Shown: positions 17,654 through 25,944, counted from the stretch's first letter. The stretch is DNA of 64,000 nucleotides from Aeromicrobium sp. 9AM (GCF_902506105.1 NZ_LR733304.1:2677832-2741831), one strand, 5' to 3'. A program made the numbers and translations. The notes: a model not told the origin generated them from the sequence alone.

Positions 17654-17728
17654 GCTGGCATCTTGCCGCATCAATTGCCGTACGACGATGACATCGGGGT
17701 TGTCACATAGCCCGGTCCCTGCTTTACT

Positions 17729-17757
17729 GGTTTCAGATATTCGCATTATCTGAAACC
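17729..17757. promoter_or_regulatory. Perfect 11-bp inverted repeat upstream of the monooxygenase
   Basis: GGTTTCAGATA (17729-17739) and TATCTGAAACC (17747-17757) are perfect inverted repeats around TTCGCAT. The site ends 14 nt before the monooxygenase ATG, overlapping any promoter or leader. Its size and symmetry suit a TetR- or GntR-type dimer. No regulator gene with this site is adjacent; the nearby HxlR gene has a different palindrome. Confidence 0.65.
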
Positions 17758-17771
17758 GACGGGAAGATCCC

Positions 17772-19256
17772 ATGGCCCAGACCATCCACGACGCCGCGAT
17801 CATCGGCGCCGGCTTCGGCGGCATCGGCGCCGCGATCCAGCTCCGGCAGCTCGGCTACGACGACCTCGTGATCCTCGATCGCGAGAGCGACCTCGGCGGC
17901 ACCTGGCACGTCAACCGCTATCCCGGCCTCGCCGTCGACATCCCGTCGTCGACCTACTCCTACTCGTTCGAGCCCAACCCCTACTGGTCGCGGCTCTACG
18001 CGCCCGGCGCGGAGCTCAAGGGATACGCCGCTCATGTCGCCACGAAGTACGACGTGCGCCGGCACATGCGGTTCGACACCGTCGTCGAGGGCGCGGTGTG
18101 GGACGAGGACGAGCAGCACTGGACCGTCAACATCGCCGGCGGCGAGCGCCTGCACGCCCGCCTGCTGCTGACCGCGACCGGATTCCTGTCCCAGCCCGCA
18201 TTCCCCGACATCGAGGGCATCGAGTCGTTCGCCGGCACGGTCATCCACACGACGCGGTGGGACGACTCGGTCGACCTGGCCGGGCGACGCGCGGCGGTCA
18301 TCGGCACGGGGGCGACGGCCGTGCAGCTGATCCCCGAGATCGCGCCCCGGCTCGCGGAGCTCACGGTCTATCAGCGCACCGCGATCTGGGTGACGCCGAA
18401 GTGGGACGGTGCGGTGCCCAAGCGCGTGCAGAAGCTGTACGCCCGGGTGCCCCTGGCCCAGCGCGCCGTCCGCACGGTCGGCAACGGCATCCTCGAGCTC
18501 ATCATGGTCGCCGGCGTGCTGAAGTACCGCCGCACCAAGCTGCTCAACCGAGCCGTGGAGAAGATGGCGCTGCGACACCTGGCGCGACAGGTCGACGACC
18601 CGGAGACGCGCAAGAAGCTCACGCCCGACTACACGTTCGGCTGCAAGCGCCCCACGTTCTCCAACACGTACTTCCGCACCTTCAACCGCGACAACGTGCA
18701 CCTCGAGACGTCGCCCATCACGCGCATCGAGCCCGACGGCATCGTGACCGCCGACGGCACGAAGACCCCGATCGACACCCTCGTGCTCGCCACGGGCTTC
18801 AACCTCTGGGACACCAACTTCCCGGCGTTCGAGGTCATCGGGCGGGACGGCAAGGATCTCGGCAAGTTCTGGCGCGCCCGGCAATTCCAGGCGTACGAGG
18901 GCGTCACGGTGCCGGGGTTCCCCAACTTCATCTCGCTCAACAGCCCCTACTCCTACTCAGGCCTGTCGTACTTCACGACGATCGAGTCGCAGATGCGGCA
19001 CATGAAGCGCCTGCTCGGCGAGGTCGAGAAGCGCCGGGCGTCGACGTTCGAGGTCACCGAGGAGGCCAACGCCGAGTTCCTCGGGCGGATGACCGACCTC
19101 GTCGAGGACTCGGTGTTCGTCAACGGCAGCTGCGCGACCTCGCGGTCGTACTACTTCAACCAGCACGGCATGGCGACGCTGCTGCGGCCGACGTCGACGC
19201 TCAACGCGTTCCGCGAGGCCGGCAGCTTCCCGCTGGACGACTACTCGTACGCCTGA
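17772..19256 (+). CDS. Flavin-containing Baeyer-Villiger-type monooxygenase
   Basis: A 494-residue NAD(P)H- and FAD-dependent class B monooxygenase that would insert one oxygen atom into a ketone or oxidise a heteroatom. The FAD-binding motif IGAGFGGIG is at about 11-19, the Baeyer-Villiger fingerprint FAGTVIHTTRWD at 153-164, and the second Rossmann motif GTGATA at 178-183. The ATG follows GGGAAG. Length is normal for the family. It is a single-gene unit behind a strong palindrome, ending at an inverted repeat that separates it from the convergent HxlR gene. Substrate is unknown. Confidence 0.9.
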   Translation: MAQTIHDAAIIGAGFGGIGAAIQLRQLGYDDLVILDRESDLGGTWHVNRYPGLAVDIPSSTYSYSFEPNPYWSRLYAPGAELKGYAAHVATKYDVRRHMRFDTVVEGAVWDEDEQHWTVNIAGGERLHARLLLTATGFLSQPAFPDIEGIESFAGTVIHTTRWDDSVDLAGRRAAVIGTGATAVQLIPEIAPRLAELTVYQRTAIWVTPKWDGAVPKRVQKLYARVPLAQRAVRTVGNGILELIMVAGVLKYRRTKLLNRAVEKMALRHLARQVDDPETRKKLTPDYTFGCKRPTFSNTYFRTFNRDNVHLETSPITRIEPDGIVTADGTKTPIDTLVLATGFNLWDTNFPAFEVIGRDGKDLGKFWRARQFQAYEGVTVPGFPNFISLNSPYSYSGLSYFTTIESQMRHMKRLLGEVEKRRASTFEVTEEANAEFLGRMTDLVEDSVFVNGSCATSRSYYFNQHGMATLLRPTSTLNAFREAGSFPLDDYSYA

Positions 19257-19266
19257 TCGATCTGGT

Positions 19267-19331
19267 CCTTTCGACAAGCTCAAGGAACGTCACTCGAGTC
19301 GCGAGCACCGCTCCTTGAGCTTGTCGAAAGG
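19267..19331. terminator. Inverted repeat pair between convergent genes, probable bidirectional terminator
   Basis: CCTTTCGACAAGCTCAAGGA (19267-19286) is perfectly repeated in inverse orientation at 19312-19331, separated by 25 nt. It fills almost all of the 78 nt between the convergent monooxygenase and HxlR genes. RNA from either strand forms a 20-bp stem without a clear T-run. The arm is the clean version of the dispersed repeat also found inside the carboxylase gene and at 20384. Confidence 0.7.
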
Positions 19332-19334
19332 AAA

Positions 19335-19802
19335 TCAGCCGGCCAGCTTGGCTCCGGCCAGAGGGACGAGCTCGGCGCGCGTCGCCGTCTCGATCTCGTG
19401 ACCCGCAGCGCAGGTGAGGTGCGCATGGATCTCGGCACCGCAGTCACGGTGCCGCAGTGACATCGGCGGACCGTCCTGGCCCGGGCGGTGGACGTCGCCC
19501 CAGTCCATCAACGCGACCATGACCGTACGCAGGTCCCGCCCGGCCGGCGTGAGGACGTACTCGTGACGGAGGCGCTCGCCCTCTGGCTGGTACGGCCGAC
19601 GCTCGACGATCCCCTCGTCAACCAGCAGCGCGAGGCGCTTGGTCAGCACGTCACGGGCGATGCCGAGGTGCTGCTGCAGCGCGTCGAAGCGGCGCATCCC
19701 GTTGAACAGGTTGCGGACCACCAGGACGGACCAGCGATCGCCGAGGATCTGCGCCGTCCTGGCGATCGAGCAGGCGGCCGAGTCGTAGTCGGTCAGCGGC
19801 AT
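19335..19802 (-). CDS. HxlR family transcriptional regulator
   Basis: A 155-residue winged-helix regulator. HxlR signatures are CSIARTAQILGDRWSVLVVRNL at about 8-29 (given here in part; the ILGDRW core is diagnostic), FDALQQHLGIARDVLTKRL and the wing RPYQPEGERLRHEYVLT. ATG 19802 follows AGGGAGAA; an upstream in-frame ATG at 19835 lies within the operator-like palindrome and is less likely. The C-terminal part has HRDCGAEIHAHLTCAAGH with two cysteines, which could sense redox or electrophiles. It is divergent from a PaaI-type thioesterase, its most likely target. Confidence 0.87.
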   Translation of the reverse strand: MPLTDYDSAACSIARTAQILGDRWSVLVVRNLFNGMRRFDALQQHLGIARDVLTKRLALLVDEGIVERRPYQPEGERLRHEYVLTPAGRDLRTVMVALMDWGDVHRPGQDGPPMSLRHRDCGAEIHAHLTCAAGHEIETATRAELVPLAGAKLAG

Positions 19803-19817
19803 GTGTTCTCCCTCATG

Positions 19818-19840
19818 CTGAGTCTGGAATCCCAACTCAG
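19818..19840. promoter_or_regulatory. Candidate HxlR operator
   Basis: CTGAGT (19818-19823) and ACTCAG (19835-19840) form a perfect inverted repeat around CTGGAATCCCA, in the 77-nt space between the divergent HxlR and thioesterase starts. Its position could control both genes. Confidence 0.55.
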
Positions 19841-19879
19841 ATGCTACGCTCTTCTTCTTCGTACGAGAAGAGGCGCGAC

Positions 19880-20380
19880 ATGACCGAGCTCGACCAGGCC
19901 CAGCAGAAGACCATCACGTGGGTCGACCCGCGGCCCCAGGCCGCCGCAGCCCTGACGATGTCCGGGCTCGACTACCTGCAGGCGATGATCGATGGAACGT
20001 TTCCCGCGCCGCCGATCGCGAGCCACATCAACCTCGAGCTCGTGACCGTCTCGCCCGGTGTCGCCGAGATGGCAGCCACCCCCGACGAGTCGCACTACAA
20101 CCCGATCGGGTCGGTGCACGGCGGCTTCGCCGCGACGCTGCTCGACTCGGTGTGCGGCTGTGCGGTGCAGACGACGCTGCCGGCCGGCAAGGCGTACACG
20201 TCCCTCGACCTCAGCGTCAGCTTCCTGCGCGGGATGACCAGCGAGACCGGTCGCGTCACGGCTCAGGGCCGGGTCACCAAGCCCGGGTCGCGGGCCGCGT
20301 TCGTCGAGGCGGACATCAAGGATGCGGCCGGGCGCGTGCTGGCGACCGCGACGTCAACCTGTCTGGTGTTCACGCCCTGA
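19880..20380 (+). CDS. PaaI family hotdog-fold thioesterase
   Basis: A 166-residue acyl-CoA thioesterase that would hydrolyse a small acyl- or aryl-CoA. The hotdog-fold signature NPIGSVHGGFAATLLDSV (about 74-91), with the HGG turn and the nearby aspartate, is typical of PaaI enzymes; the following strand is YTSLDLSVSFLR. ATG 19880 follows GAAGAGG. It is divergent from the HxlR regulator and shares the palindrome between them, suggesting induction by an aromatic or electrophilic compound. Substrate is inferred only as a class. Confidence 0.87.
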   Translation: MTELDQAQQKTITWVDPRPQAAAALTMSGLDYLQAMIDGTFPAPPIASHINLELVTVSPGVAEMAATPDESHYNPIGSVHGGFAATLLDSVCGCAVQTTLPAGKAYTSLDLSVSFLRGMTSETGRVTAQGRVTKPGSRAAFVEADIKDAAGRVLATATSTCLVFTP

Positions 20381-20402
20381 CGCTTCGACAAGCTCAACGA
20401 CC
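20381..20402 (+). repeat. Single copy of the TTCGACAAGCTCAA repeat
   Basis: CGCTTCGACAAGCTCAACGA follows the thioesterase stop directly. It shares the core with the inverted pair at 19267-19331 but is a lone, truncated arm. Confidence 0.7.
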
Positions 20403-20455
20403 CATGGGCTGGAATTGCGGTCAAACGTGAGGATTTCCTCGGATACCATTGTCGG

Positions 20456-21775
20456 GTGGTTTCCCTCTCCGACCTCCAGGTCCGCTCGCTCGGCGCATGC
20501 GCCGTCGACTCGCCTCTCGCGCTCTATGTCGAGGGGCGTACGACCAACGAGTACTACGTCGGCGAGACCGATCGCATCCTCTACGACGACACGCTCGAGC
20601 TGATCGCATCGCGCGGCGTGCCGCTCGAGGAGCTGCCGACCTTCGAGTCCGGCGGTCCGCGCCAGAAGATCTTCTTCGACCCCGCCACGACCAAGGTCGG
20701 CGTCGTCACCTGCGGCGGCCTGTGCCCCGGCCTCAACGACGTCATCCGCGCGATCGTGCTCGAGCTCAACACGCACTACGGCGTGCGCGACGTGGTCGGG
20801 TTCCAGCACGGCTATGCGGGACTCATCGAGTCCAACGGCCACGACGTCGTGCAGCTGACCCCGGAGTTCGTGTCACGCATCACCGAGCGCGGCGGCACGA
20901 TCCTCGGCTCGTCGCGCGGCGCCCAGGACCCGGTCGCGATCGTCGACCGCCTGGTCGAGCTCGACATCGACATCCTCATGGTCATCGGCGGCGACGGCTC
21001 GATGCGCGGCGCCCACAACATCGGCGCCGAGATCGCCGCGCGAGGACTCACGATCGGCGTCGTGGGCGTGCCCAAGACGATCGACAACGACATCCCGCAC
21101 ATCGGCCAGAGCTTCGGCTTCTCCACGGCGTTCGCCAAGGCCGCCGAGTCCATCAAGGCCGCACGTGTCGAGGTCGAGGCAGCCGTCGGCGGCGTCGGCA
21201 TCGTCAAGGTCATGGGCCGTCACGCCGGGTTCATCGCCTGCTACGCCGCCCTGGCCAACCACGACGCCGACTTCGTCCTGATCCCCGAGGTCGGATTCTC
21301 GCTCGACGGCGACAACGGCTTGCTCGCCCTGCTGGAGCGCCGCGTCGCCGAGCGCGGCAGCGCCGTGATCGTGCTCGCCGAGGGTGCCGGCCAGGACCTC
21401 ATCCCGGCCAGCGACCGTCGCGATGCGAGCGGCAACGCGGTCCTCGGCGACATCGCGGGCTTCCTGCGCGAGCAGATCACCAAGGACTTTGCCAACCGCA
21501 ACCAGCCGCTGACGATGCGCTACTTCAACCCCGGCTACGCGATTCGCTCGGTGCCGGCAGATGCCTCGGACTCGGTCTACTGCGCGCGCCTCGCCCAGAC
21601 CGCCGTGCACGCCGCGATGGCCGGGCGTACGGACATGGTCGTCGGCCGTCGCCGCCACCGCTTCGTGCACGTGCCGATCCCGTTCGTCACCTCCGGCTCG
21701 CACAGCGTCTCCCCCGACGGCGACCTGTGGCTGTCGGTGCTCGAAAGCACCGCGCAACCCTTCAGCATGTGCTGA
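20456..21775 (+). CDS. ATP-dependent 6-phosphofructokinase (atypical, group with Gly/Lys active site)
   Basis: A 439-residue phosphofructokinase converting fructose 6-phosphate to fructose 1,6-bisphosphate. The nucleotide loop TCGGLCPGLNDVI is at 85-97, GGDGS at 178-182, PKTIDND at 206-212 and MGRHAGFIA follows. Gly in GGDGS argues for ATP rather than pyrophosphate, while the lysine of PKTIDND is the residue found in pyrophosphate enzymes and in plant/trypanosome-type ATP enzymes. The N-terminal extension of about 75 residues also fits that longer clade. The GTG at 20456 is the only suitable start. It stands alone between repeats, away from other glycolytic genes. Confidence 0.87.
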   Translation: MVSLSDLQVRSLGACAVDSPLALYVEGRTTNEYYVGETDRILYDDTLELIASRGVPLEELPTFESGGPRQKIFFDPATTKVGVVTCGGLCPGLNDVIRAIVLELNTHYGVRDVVGFQHGYAGLIESNGHDVVQLTPEFVSRITERGGTILGSSRGAQDPVAIVDRLVELDIDILMVIGGDGSMRGAHNIGAEIAARGLTIGVVGVPKTIDNDIPHIGQSFGFSTAFAKAAESIKAARVEVEAAVGGVGIVKVMGRHAGFIACYAALANHDADFVLIPEVGFSLDGDNGLLALLERRVAERGSAVIVLAEGAGQDLIPASDRRDASGNAVLGDIAGFLREQITKDFANRNQPLTMRYFNPGYAIRSVPADASDSVYCARLAQTAVHAAMAGRTDMVVGRRRHRFVHVPIPFVTSGSHSVSPDGDLWLSVLESTAQPFSMC

Positions 21776-21783
21776 CCACCGGC

Positions 21784-22050
21784 CCCTAGCGGCGAGCTCT
21801 GCGAGCCGCGGGAGGGAGCGCCAGCGACCGAAGGGGCGTACGACGACTGACTCGCTCGAGCCTCTCGTCTCACCACCCTTCGCTCGCTCGTTCCTCGCTC
21901 GCTCCCAGTCGGCCGCGGGCGGCCTCCTTAGGGAGCGGTGGGTCGCGGCCGCGGGCGGCCTCCTTAGGGAACGGTGAGTCGCGGCCACAGGCAAGGAGTC
22001 GGTCGCTGGCGCCCTCCGAGGGGGGAATGGGGGAAGCGCCAGCGACCGAG
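21784..22050 (+). repeat. Compound repeat region between phosphofructokinase and ScyD-like genes
   Basis: This 283-nt gap holds no plausible gene. It contains GGGAGCGCCAGCGACCGA (21814-21831), its inverse TCGGTCGCTGGCGCCCTCC (21999-22017) and another direct copy (22033-22050), plus two tandem copies of GGCCGCGGGCGGCCTCCTTA (from about 21911 and 21947). The same modules occur at 4651-4767 and 25892-25944. It looks like several dispersed palindromic elements stacked together. Confidence 0.75.
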
Positions 22051-22058
22051 TGCGGGGC

Positions 22059-23186
22059 TTACCGGAGCCGCACCTTCACCAGCTTTCCGATCGGTTGCGG
22101 TCCCATGTCGCCAAGCACGAACGCGTCGGTCGTCACGTAGAGGGAGCTCGAGTGCCGGTCGCCGACCCACTCGACTGCGGCGGGCGACGTCAGCGGCAGG
22201 TACGAGCGATGGTGCGACCCGCGCTTCAGCAGGGTGACCTGTCCCGTTCCATCACTGCCGCCGAACAGCTCCGCCACGGCGATCTGGCCCTTGGGACCAA
22301 TGGCGAGGTTGGTGGCACCGACGAATCCGGCGGCCACCAGCTCGGTCCGGCCGTTGTGCGGGTTGACTCGGTGGACCGAGCCGCGCGCACCGAGACTCGC
22401 GTCCTCGGGCCCGCCCGGCAGCGACGTCACGTAGAGCCAGCCGTCGCGCCCCATCTCGACGTCGGTCGGCACGAACTCGAAGCGGTACTTGTATCCGACG
22501 GTGCACTCCGGCAGGCCGATGGCCTCGTAGTTGTCGGCCGTGATGCGGACGGGCTTCGCGGTCGGCATCACGGCGACGGTGTGCACCTTGCCGTGGCGCA
22601 CCCAGAGGATCGCATTCGCCGCCGCGTCGGCTACATAGACGCCGCGCCGGGTCGGCAGCGATGCGTACGGGTGGCTGTCGACGAGACCCTGGTACGTCGC
22701 CGGTCCCACCTCGTCCGGAAGCTGGCTCGCGCACGACTGGGGCAGGCCCTTGAACCCGTAGGTCCTGATGCGATCGGGGTTCTTGGTGTTCTCGTGCTCG
22801 TACAGATCACCGATCTCCTTGGGCGCATGGCCCTTGCGGAGCGCCCAGAGGTTTGCCGACGGGTGCTCCGGGTCCTGGCCCGTCGTGGCGTAGTAGATCG
22901 TGTCGCCGCGCTTCGACACCGCACCGAGCTCATCGCCTCCGGTGCTGGCGATCGTCGTCTTCGTGCCGTCTCTGGTGATCTTCAGGAGCTCGCCGGTGAA
23001 GTTCTGCGAGACGTACGCGGTGCCGTGATGTCCGATCTCGAGGCTCAACGGTGTGACGAGATCGGTGGCGACCGTGCGCGGCGGACCTGCGTGTGGGCCG
23101 TGTCCGCCGGCAAAGGCGGGAGGCGTGGTGAGACCGACGGCCGCGATGACTATCGCGGAGGACGCCAGGACAGCTGAGCGTTTCAT
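22059..23186 (-). CDS. Secreted ScyD/ScyE-like beta-propeller protein
   Basis: A 375-residue exported protein. ATG 23186 follows a GAGGGAG site and begins a signal peptide (MKRSAVLASSAIVIAAVGL, cleavage after AFA at about 25). The body has the repeated pattern of a beta-propeller: YVSQNFTGELLKITRDG, VYVADAAANAILWVRHG, WLYVTSLPGGPEDAS, IAVAELFGG. This resembles the ScyD/ScyE family, named from the scytonemin cluster of cyanobacteria but widespread in actinobacteria without a known role. It is monocistronic and probably extracellular or wall-associated. Name is by family only; there is no sign of scytonemin synthesis here. Confidence 0.8.
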   Translation of the reverse strand: MKRSAVLASSAIVIAAVGLTTPPAFAGGHGPHAGPPRTVATDLVTPLSLEIGHHGTAYVSQNFTGELLKITRDGTKTTIASTGGDELGAVSKRGDTIYYATTGQDPEHPSANLWALRKGHAPKEIGDLYEHENTKNPDRIRTYGFKGLPQSCASQLPDEVGPATYQGLVDSHPYASLPTRRGVYVADAAANAILWVRHGKVHTVAVMPTAKPVRITADNYEAIGLPECTVGYKYRFEFVPTDVEMGRDGWLYVTSLPGGPEDASLGARGSVHRVNPHNGRTELVAAGFVGATNLAIGPKGQIAVAELFGGSDGTGQVTLLKRGSHHRSYLPLTSPAAVEWVGDRHSSSLYVTTDAFVLGDMGPQPIGKLVKVRLR

Positions 23187-23463
23187 GGGGGCTCCCTCGT
23201 GCATCGTGATGTGTGGAGAGGCATCACGTCTGCGCACCCGAGAGTCCCTCTGAACGTTGCAATCGCAGCCGTTCGTGTCTCTTCCGCTTGACCATCGGAC
23301 CGTAACGCGGACGGTCTCGGATGTGAATCCCGCAGAGCCGCCAACCTGTTGCGGCATCGCGCCATGCCGCAGCGATCTTGCGGGGTCATCTCGCATCTTG
23401 AGAAGGTGTCTCACGGTCCGGTCGCGGTGGCACGGTGGAGGCAGACCTTCGACAGGAGACACC
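23187..23463. other. Intergenic region with candidate metY control elements
   Basis: This 277-nt gap separates divergent genes. It has a small hairpin (GCCGC and GCGGC around CAACCTGTT, near 23337) and, 51-75 nt before the metY start, TCTC (23389-23392), an inverted GAGA (23400-23403) and a second TCTCA (23409-23413). These look like a dimeric regulator site overlapping the promoter. I could not match the region to SAM-I, SAM-II or SAM-IV riboswitch consensus. Confidence 0.4.
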
Positions 23464-24753
23464 ATGAGCGACCAGTGGTCATTCGAGACCAAGCAGATCC
23501 ATGCGGGTCAGACGCCTGATCCGACGACCGGCGCCCGCGCGCTGCCGATCTACCAGACGACGTCCTACCAGTTCCGCGACACCCAGCACGCGGCCGACCT
23601 CTTCGGACTGGCCGAGCCCGGCAACATCTACACGCGGATCATGAACCCGACGCAGGACGTCGTGGAGCAGCGGCTCGCGGCGCTCGAGGGCGGCGTCGGC
23701 GCGCTGCTGCTGGCATCGGGCCAGTCGGCGACGACTGCGGCGCTGACCAATGTCGCCGAGGCAGGCGACCACATCGTGGCATCAGCCAGCCTCTACGGCG
23801 GCACCGACAGCCTCCTGCGCCACAGCTTCCCCAAGCTCGGCATCCAGGTCACGTTCGTCGAGGACTCGAACAATCCCGACGCGTGGCGCGCTGCCGTGAA
23901 GGACAACACGAAGGCGTTCTTCGGCGAGACGATCGGCAACCCCAAGGGCGACATCCTCGACCTCGAGGCGATCTCCGCCGTGGCCAAGGACGTCGCGGTG
24001 CCGTTCATCGTCGACAACACGATCGCGACGCCGTACCTCCTCAACCCGTTCAAGCACGGCGTCGACACCGTCGTCCACTCCGCGACCAAGTACATCGGCG
24101 GACACGGCACCGCGATCGGCGGCGTCGTGATCGACGCCGGGACGTTCGACTACGGCGCGCACGGCGACAAGTTCCCCGGATTCACCGAGCCGGACGCCAG
24201 CTATCACGGGCTCAAGTTCGCCGAGGCCCTCGGACCGGCCGCCTACATCGCCAAGCTCCGCGTGCAGTTCCTGCGCAACATCGGGCCGGCGATCAGCCCG
24301 TTCAACGCGTTCCTCCTGGCGCAGGGCCTGGAGACGTTGAGCCTGCGCCTGGATCGGCACCTGGAGAACGCCCGGCGCGTGGCCGAGTGGCTCGAGAGCC
24401 GCGAGGACGTCAGCCAGGTCACCTGGGCGAGCCTCGACAGCAGCCCCTACAAGGCACTCGCCGACAAGTACGTCCCCAAGGGTGCGGGCGCGGTGCTGAC
24501 GTTCGAGCTGCCCGGCGGACTGGAGGCCGGCAAGGCGTTCATCGACTCGCTGGAGCTATTCAGCCACGTCGCCAACATCGGCGACGTGCGCAGCCTCGCG
24601 ATCCACCCCGCCAGCACGACGCACTCGCAGCTGTCGGCCGACGAGCAGGCCGCCACCGGCGTCACCCCGGGACTCGTACGTCTTGCGGTCGGCCTCGAGG
24701 GCATCGACGACATCCTCGCCGATCTCGACGCCGGCTTCCGCGCAGCGAAGTGA
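23464..24753 (+). CDS. metY: O-acetylhomoserine sulfhydrylase (MetY)
   Basis: A 429-residue PLP-dependent enzyme making homocysteine from O-acetylhomoserine and sulfide (direct sulfhydrylation). Signatures are TKQIHAGQTPD at the N-terminus, YTRIMNPTQDVVEQRLAALEGG, VDNTIATPYLLNPF and the PLP-lysine motif VHSATKYIGGHGTAIGG. The C-terminus GLVRLAVGLEGIDDILADL is typical. ATG 23464 follows AGGAGA. The metX gene overlaps it by four bases, forming the usual actinobacterial metY-metX methionine operon. Confidence 0.95.
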   Translation: MSDQWSFETKQIHAGQTPDPTTGARALPIYQTTSYQFRDTQHAADLFGLAEPGNIYTRIMNPTQDVVEQRLAALEGGVGALLLASGQSATTAALTNVAEAGDHIVASASLYGGTDSLLRHSFPKLGIQVTFVEDSNNPDAWRAAVKDNTKAFFGETIGNPKGDILDLEAISAVAKDVAVPFIVDNTIATPYLLNPFKHGVDTVVHSATKYIGGHGTAIGGVVIDAGTFDYGAHGDKFPGFTEPDASYHGLKFAEALGPAAYIAKLRVQFLRNIGPAISPFNAFLLAQGLETLSLRLDRHLENARRVAEWLESREDVSQVTWASLDSSPYKALADKYVPKGAGAVLTFELPGGLEAGKAFIDSLELFSHVANIGDVRSLAIHPASTTHSQLSADEQAATGVTPGLVRLAVGLEGIDDILADLDAGFRAAK

Positions 24754-25859
24754 CGATCAGTCCCGGCATAGATCCCTCTCTCGTCACCGGTGCGTGGCGA
24801 GAGGGGGATCCGCCGGGCGCCCGGAAGTTCGCCGACGTCGGCGACCTCGTCCTCGACTCGGGCACAACGCTGCCGGACGTACGCCTGGCGTACGAGACGT
24901 GGGGTCGCTACGACGGGTCGAACGCCGTCCTCGTCCTGCACGCTCTCACCGGCGACAGCCACGTCGCCGGCGGGGCCCGAGCGGGCCATCCCACGCCGGG
25001 ATGGTGGGACGCGGTGGTCGGGCCGGGCAAGGCGATCGACACCGATCGGCTGTTCGTGGTGGCGGCCAACATCCTGGGCGGTTGCCAAGGCTCGACCGGT
25101 CCGTCGTCCCGTGATCCTGACGGCCTGCCATGGGGTGGGTCGTTCCCGGCGTTGACGGTCCGCGACCAGGTGCGCGCCGAGGTCGCACTCGCCGACCGGC
25201 TCGGCATCCCGCGCTGGCGCGGCGTCATCGGCGGGTCCGCCGGCGGCATGCGCGCCCTGGAGTGGGCGGTCGAGCATCCCGAGAGGGTCGAGCGGCTCTT
25301 CCTGCTCGCCACCTCGGCGGCGGCGTCGGCGGAGCAGGTCGCGCTCTCGGCGACGCAGATCGACGCGATCCGCGCCGACCCCGCGTACTTCGACGGCGAC
25401 TACTACGACGGGCCGCAGGGTCCGCTGCAGGGCCTCGACCTGGCCCGGCGGATCGCCCACATCAGCTACCGGAGCGAGTACGAGCTCGCCGAGCGGTTCG
25501 GCCGCGCGGTGCAGGACGACGGTCGCTTCGCCGTCGAGTCCTACCTGCAGCACCACGGTGCCAAGCTCGCCGGCCGGTTCGACGCCAACTCGTACGTCGT
25601 GCTGAGCGCGGCGATGAACAGCCACGACGTCGGCCGCGACCGCGGCGGGATCACGGCGGCGCTCGGCCGGATTACCGCCCGGACGGTCGTCGCCGGCATC
25701 AGCTCGGACCGGCTCTATCCGCTGCACCAGCAGCAGGAGCTCGCCGACGGGATCCCCGGCTCCGGGTCGCTCGAGATCGTGAAGTCCGATCACGGCCACG
25801 ACGGGTTCCTCGTCGAGTCCGAGCAGGTGGGCGAGCTGGCGCGTCAGCTGTTGGGGTGA
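24750..25859 (+). CDS. metX: Homoserine O-acetyltransferase (MetX)
   Basis: A 369-residue alpha/beta-hydrolase-fold acyltransferase that acetylates homoserine with acetyl-CoA, feeding MetY. The GTG start overlaps the metY stop as GTGA. Family motifs are LVLHALTGDSHVAG, NILGGCQGSTGPSS, the nucleophile elbow GGSAGGMRALEW and a C-terminal SDHGHDGFLVE containing the catalytic histidine; the acid is in ISSDRLYP. Length is normal. The acyl donor (acetyl versus succinyl) is inferred from pairing with metY. Confidence 0.94.
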   Translation: MTISPGIDPSLVTGAWREGDPPGARKFADVGDLVLDSGTTLPDVRLAYETWGRYDGSNAVLVLHALTGDSHVAGGARAGHPTPGWWDAVVGPGKAIDTDRLFVVAANILGGCQGSTGPSSRDPDGLPWGGSFPALTVRDQVRAEVALADRLGIPRWRGVIGGSAGGMRALEWAVEHPERVERLFLLATSAAASAEQVALSATQIDAIRADPAYFDGDYYDGPQGPLQGLDLARRIAHISYRSEYELAERFGRAVQDDGRFAVESYLQHHGAKLAGRFDANSYVVLSAAMNSHDVGRDRGGITAALGRITARTVVAGISSDRLYPLHQQQELADGIPGSGSLEIVKSDHGHDGFLVESEQVGELARQLLG

Positions 25860-25891
25860 GCCGATCACCTTGGGGAGTCATCTCACCTGCC

Positions 25892-25944
25892 CTTCGCTCG
25901 CAGAGCTCGCTCCCGCTCGGCCGCGGGCGGCCTCCCTAGGGAGC
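25892..25944 (+). repeat. Repeat pair that supplies a stop codon
   Basis: The 20-mer CTTCGCTCGCAGAGCTCGCT (25892-25911) is followed by GGCCGCGGGCGGCCTCCCTA (25919-25938) and GGGAGC, the same two modules seen at 6397, 21911 and 58778. The TAG stop of the minus-strand flavoprotein gene (25936-25938) lies within the second module, so this repeat forms the end of that gene. Confidence 0.75.

Noticed and set aside
21784-22050. CRISPR-like or tandem repeat array
   Set aside because: Repeats are irregular, in both orientations and without equal-length spacers; they match dispersed palindromic modules found elsewhere.
22050-23177. Plus-strand open frame opposite the ScyD-like gene
   Set aside because: The minus strand has a signal peptide, ribosome site and propeller repeats; the plus-strand product has none.
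22059-23186. Scytonemin biosynthesis gene
   Set aside because: Only the ScyD-like propeller family is present; no ScyA, ScyB or ScyC neighbours, so the name describes the fold, not the pathway.
23187-23463. SAM riboswitch before metY-metX
   Set aside because: No segment matches SAM-I, SAM-II or SAM-IV core motifs; only a small hairpin and TCTC/GAGA words are seen.
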